DNA of 43,617 nucleotides, taken from Cysteiniphilum litorale. GTDB lineage: Bacteria; Pseudomonadota; Gammaproteobacteria; Francisellales; Francisellaceae. The stretch covers positions 1-43,617 of the forward strand of contig NZ_QLIQ01000026.1 in the NCBI RefSeq assembly GCF_003428165.1. Reading direction: 5' to 3'. Shown piece after piece: positions 41,421 to 43,617 of this stretch. The notes below the pieces were generated by a model that was given only the letters and a program-made list of their open reading frames with translations, had not been told where the DNA came from and made no database searches. Each line of letters opens with the position of its first letter. The stretch's first letter is position 1. The position numbers were made by a program, and so were the translations under genes.

Positions 41421-42689
41421 CTAAGCCATCTCTACATAAGCTTGAGCCAAATCAAGATAGAGATATAAAATGCAGTCATCAAATGCAGGATTAACTTCAA
41501 CCCATAGGCTCTTCTCATTAATGGAGTGTTGCCATTCATTATGATTTAGTTCAAGTTTGAAGACTTGGCAGACGCTTAAATCAACCTGTTGCTCATTAAG
41601 AGATCCCTTGTAATGGGTTAATGCAATACCAGAGACAGCAAGATTTTTCATATGAACAAGACGCGATTTACTTGCAAGATAAAGATCATCTTGTACCAAT
41701 GTTTTTGACAAATCTTTTCGTTTGATAATTAAAAAGACATCACGTGCAAGCTGGGCACGTTCATCAAGTGCAAATTGATACGTGTTAGCTATATTTGTTA
41801 ATTCACTATTGATAAACGATTTATGATTTAACTTGAGTGAGAAAATTTCAGCGATGGCATCAAATAAATTTTGAAAGCTCATATAATAGTCATTGAAATC
41901 TAAGTAAAGTTTTTTCGGTTTCTCGATACCTTTAATAAAAGAAATTTGTACATAGAGACGATAAAACTGCTCGTAAATATCACATATACGTATTCTCATT
42001 TGCCTCAACTGTAATTTTTGGAGTTCATAACTTAAATAAAAGCATGTCTGCTTAATAAAGTTAAGCATTGTAATTGTCGTGCTTTCAGTGATTGCAAGAG
42101 CAGATAACTCTTTGCTAATAAAGTTTTGAACACTCTCTAAAAGCTTTTGCATGGCATAGCGTGTTGGGCTCATGAATAGATTATCTAAATAAAAAACTGG
42201 AGGGATATAATTTTGTTGAATTTCCCATTTTAAACTATTGGGGTTGTATCTGAAATGAGCTAGCTTGATACCCAGGAGTTCATTATGTGTCGGTTTTATA
42301 TCAAGCAGTAGCTGATAGCCGTTGATTTCTAACTGTTCAGTATCGTGCAATAGACTTTGTTTTTTTGTTAGATGTAAATATAAACTAATATTTTCTTCTT
42401 TTGTATCGAGTAAACTTAAATTATAGCTAAAACAATCAACTGGATTACATCGTTTCAAATTTTCGTGAGTAATCACCTCACCTGTTTTAGATAAAAGCGT
42501 TAAGTTATTAATAACAAAACGATTATAAGTAAGTGCGCTTTCATCATACTCCAAAGAGATAAAGATATCTTTTTCGATCAAATCAGTTGCCAACAAAGTA
42601 TTGCAATTACTATTTGCTTTTTTTATCTGATCATCAATGATAAACGCCTGTGCTGAGAGCACCATGCCATTATGCCAGTGAATATTCAT
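41421..42689 (-). CDS. tssK: T6SS baseplate protein TssK (IglD-like)
   Basis: A 422-residue TssK homologue. The start MNIHWHNGMVLSAQAFIIDDQI corresponds to the W-x-x-G-M-x-L-x-x-Q-x-F motif at the start of TssK proteins, which connects the baseplate to the TssL/TssM membrane complex. The middle contains the typical P-P-V-F-Y-L-D strand and the helical part (SVQNFISKELSAL, YELQKLQLRQMRIRICDIYEQFYRLYVQ). GGGTGAT precedes the ATG. It begins the reverse-strand tssK-tssF-tssG operon and diverges from the tssC-like gene. Confidence 0.82.
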   Translation of the reverse strand: MNIHWHNGMVLSAQAFIIDDQIKKANSNCNTLLATDLIEKDIFISLEYDESALTYNRFVINNLTLLSKTGEVITHENLKRCNPVDCFSYNLSLLDTKEENISLYLHLTKKQSLLHDTEQLEINGYQLLLDIKPTHNELLGIKLAHFRYNPNSLKWEIQQNYIPPVFYLDNLFMSPTRYAMQKLLESVQNFISKELSALAITESTTITMLNFIKQTCFYLSYELQKLQLRQMRIRICDIYEQFYRLYVQISFIKGIEKPKKLYLDFNDYYMSFQNLFDAIAEIFSLKLNHKSFINSELTNIANTYQFALDERAQLARDVFLIIKRKDLSKTLVQDDLYLASKSRLVHMKNLAVSGIALTHYKGSLNEQQVDLSVCQVFKLELNHNEWQHSINEKSLWVEVNPAFDDCILYLYLDLAQAYVEMA

Positions 42690-42912
42690 AGTATCACCCG
42701 ATTTAGTGTTTAATAAGATAAATAATAATCAACTACTTAAAGATTATTTACCGTTTGAGTACGGTAAAATCTGTGATTAGCTTTATATCGACCCCCTCGG
42801 TAGGGAGAGTGATTTTTGATAGATATAAATCAAACTACGCCCGTATTTATGCGGTAACGATTGGGGTGAAAAGCAATCATAATGTGCTCAAGTCCAATGA
42901 CAGGAGTAATAT
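42690..42912. promoter_or_regulatory. Divergent promoter region between tssK and tssC, with an inverted repeat
   Basis: The gap contains no gene. It has an inverted repeat TTTACCG-N8-CGGTAAA at 42747-42768, which could bind a dimeric regulator such as the adjacent LuxR-type protein, and a second GC-rich patch (CCCCCTCGGTAGGG) at 42792-42805. AGGAG at 42902 serves the tssC-like start. Promoter boxes are not clear enough to place. Confidence 0.5.
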
Positions 42913-43431
42913 ATGAGTGATCAAATTATCCAATTAGTAGAGTCAGCTAATTTAAATGTAACCGGTGACATCTCTGAACTAATTTCATCGACAAAATTTA
43001 ATGATGTTGTCCCCGTTGATAAGAAAAATGTCACGGAAGAATCTGAGTTACAAGAATTTCTAACGGCTTTAACGTTAGTGATGTCAGATGATAAAAGCAG
43101 TTTTTTCTCCAAAGATGTTACGTCTCGAATTAAGCTGAAAATTGATGAGTTAGTGGATGCTCAGATTAATGAGATTATTCAAAATAAAGATTTTAAATAT
43201 CTAGAGTCTATTTGGTTATCATTACGTGACATATTCCACGAAGCAGCTGATGAAAAAGATATTGAAATTTGTCTTTTGGAATTAACCAAAGAAGAGCTAT
43301 TAGATGACTTTGAATTAAATAGTGCTGATTTTACTGGTTCAAATTTATTCAAACGCATTTATCGTGATGAATATGATCAATATGGTGGGGAGCCTTATCC
43401 CAACTTGGTAAGCAAAATTTCTGAAACGTAG
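42913..43431 (+). pseudogene. tssC: Truncated TssC/IglB-like sheath protein
   Basis: The 172 residues match the N-terminal third of TssC (IglB), a T6SS sheath protein that is normally about 500 residues. Diagnostic parts are F-K-Y-L-E-S-I-W-L-S-L-R-D in the helical region, then KDIEICLLELTKEELLDDFE, and F-K-R-I-Y-R-D-E-Y-D-Q-Y-G-G-E-P-Y. The reading then ends with PNLVSKISET and TAG, and none of the three forward frames after 43431 continues the family sequence. The TssB gene that normally precedes tssC is absent; upstream is the divergent tssK. It is therefore probably a fragment, although a short functional form cannot be excluded. Confidence 0.75.
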
Positions 43432-43617
43432 ACAGCATAAGGCATTGAGCCATACACAAAGTTGAGTTAAGGCACTACAGATTTTTTGTGTTTTTTTTTT
43501 GATTTTTTGATTTTTTGTGAAGACGTGATCGATGCGCTATAGCGTTGTAATGATCTGCTTTAGTGGAATAGCTGGGGCATTACAGGCTTTATAAATCTTA
43601 GACTGCTCATGATTGGG
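43432..43617. other. End of window, T-rich stretch and possible partial reverse gene
   Basis: The stretch 43480-43517 is a run of T tracts separated by G and GA. On the reverse strand a frame stays open from the window end at 43617 down to TAG at 43537-43539, encoding 26 residues (ending IPLKQIITTL), which could be the end of a gene entering from the right. No family is recognisable from so short a piece. Confidence 0.25.

Noticed and set aside
43432-43617. Insertion sequence causing the tssC truncation
   Set aside because: No terminal inverted repeat or transposase motif can be identified in the 186 bases available; only a short reverse open frame at the edge is seen, so this stays a possibility and not a call.

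Overview
The window reads as a low-GC gammaproteobacterial chromosome. The type VI secretion genes at the right end (short TssF- and TssG-like proteins next to TssK, plus an IglB/TssC-like start) are of the Francisella-island type (T6SSii). This points to a relative of Francisellaceae or Fastidiosibacteraceae. That placement is inference from gene content; no ribosomal RNA or other marker gene is present.

Positions 1 to about 31220 are the larger part of a tailed prophage whose left end, probably with the integrase, lies outside the window. The early region (143-8814) carries small regulators and zinc-ribbon genes, an orphan cytosine DNA methyltransferase, a RecT/Bet annealing protein, Gp157, a Rha-KilAC antirepressor-like protein, a RusA resolvase, a protein with an SSB-like acidic tail, and a Mor-like activator. 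After a reverse-strand hicAB toxin-antitoxin pair comes a lambda-like head module: TerS, TerL, gpW-like joiner, portal, and a protease fused to the major capsid protein. Lambda Z/U-like connector genes follow. The tail is P2-like (V, W, J, I, fibre, sheath FI, tube FII, E and E' with a frameshift, tape measure, U, X, D). A lysis cassette sits between fibre and sheath. The phage stops at the 3' end of a tRNA-Ser(GGA) gene, a classic attachment site.

The main new observation is a repeated promoter-like element, CACAAACT-N17-TAyaaT, at five phage positions with an identical 17-base spacer, plus one decayed copy. Three copies lie just after reverse-strand accessory cassettes (hicAB, a membrane protein, and higBA plus a membrane protein). 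They look like late promoters that restart the late operon after each insertion. One copy precedes a membrane-protein gene inside the early region, which suggests that cargo gene is expressed late. That protein appears to have a paralogue inside the tail operon; the pair may be superinfection-exclusion or defence proteins (inference).

Positions 31223-38338 are host genes: tRNA-Ser, two MFS transporters, a LysM/Bax-type glucosaminidase lipoprotein, a succinylglutamate desuccinylase/aspartoacylase-family protein that has lost both zinc-binding histidines, a small membrane protein, and a catalase. Positions 38515-43431 hold a LuxR-type regulator convergent with a tssK-tssF-tssG operon. A TssC gene diverges from that operon and stops after 172 residues, so this locus is either a partial T6SS cluster or one eroded near the window edge.
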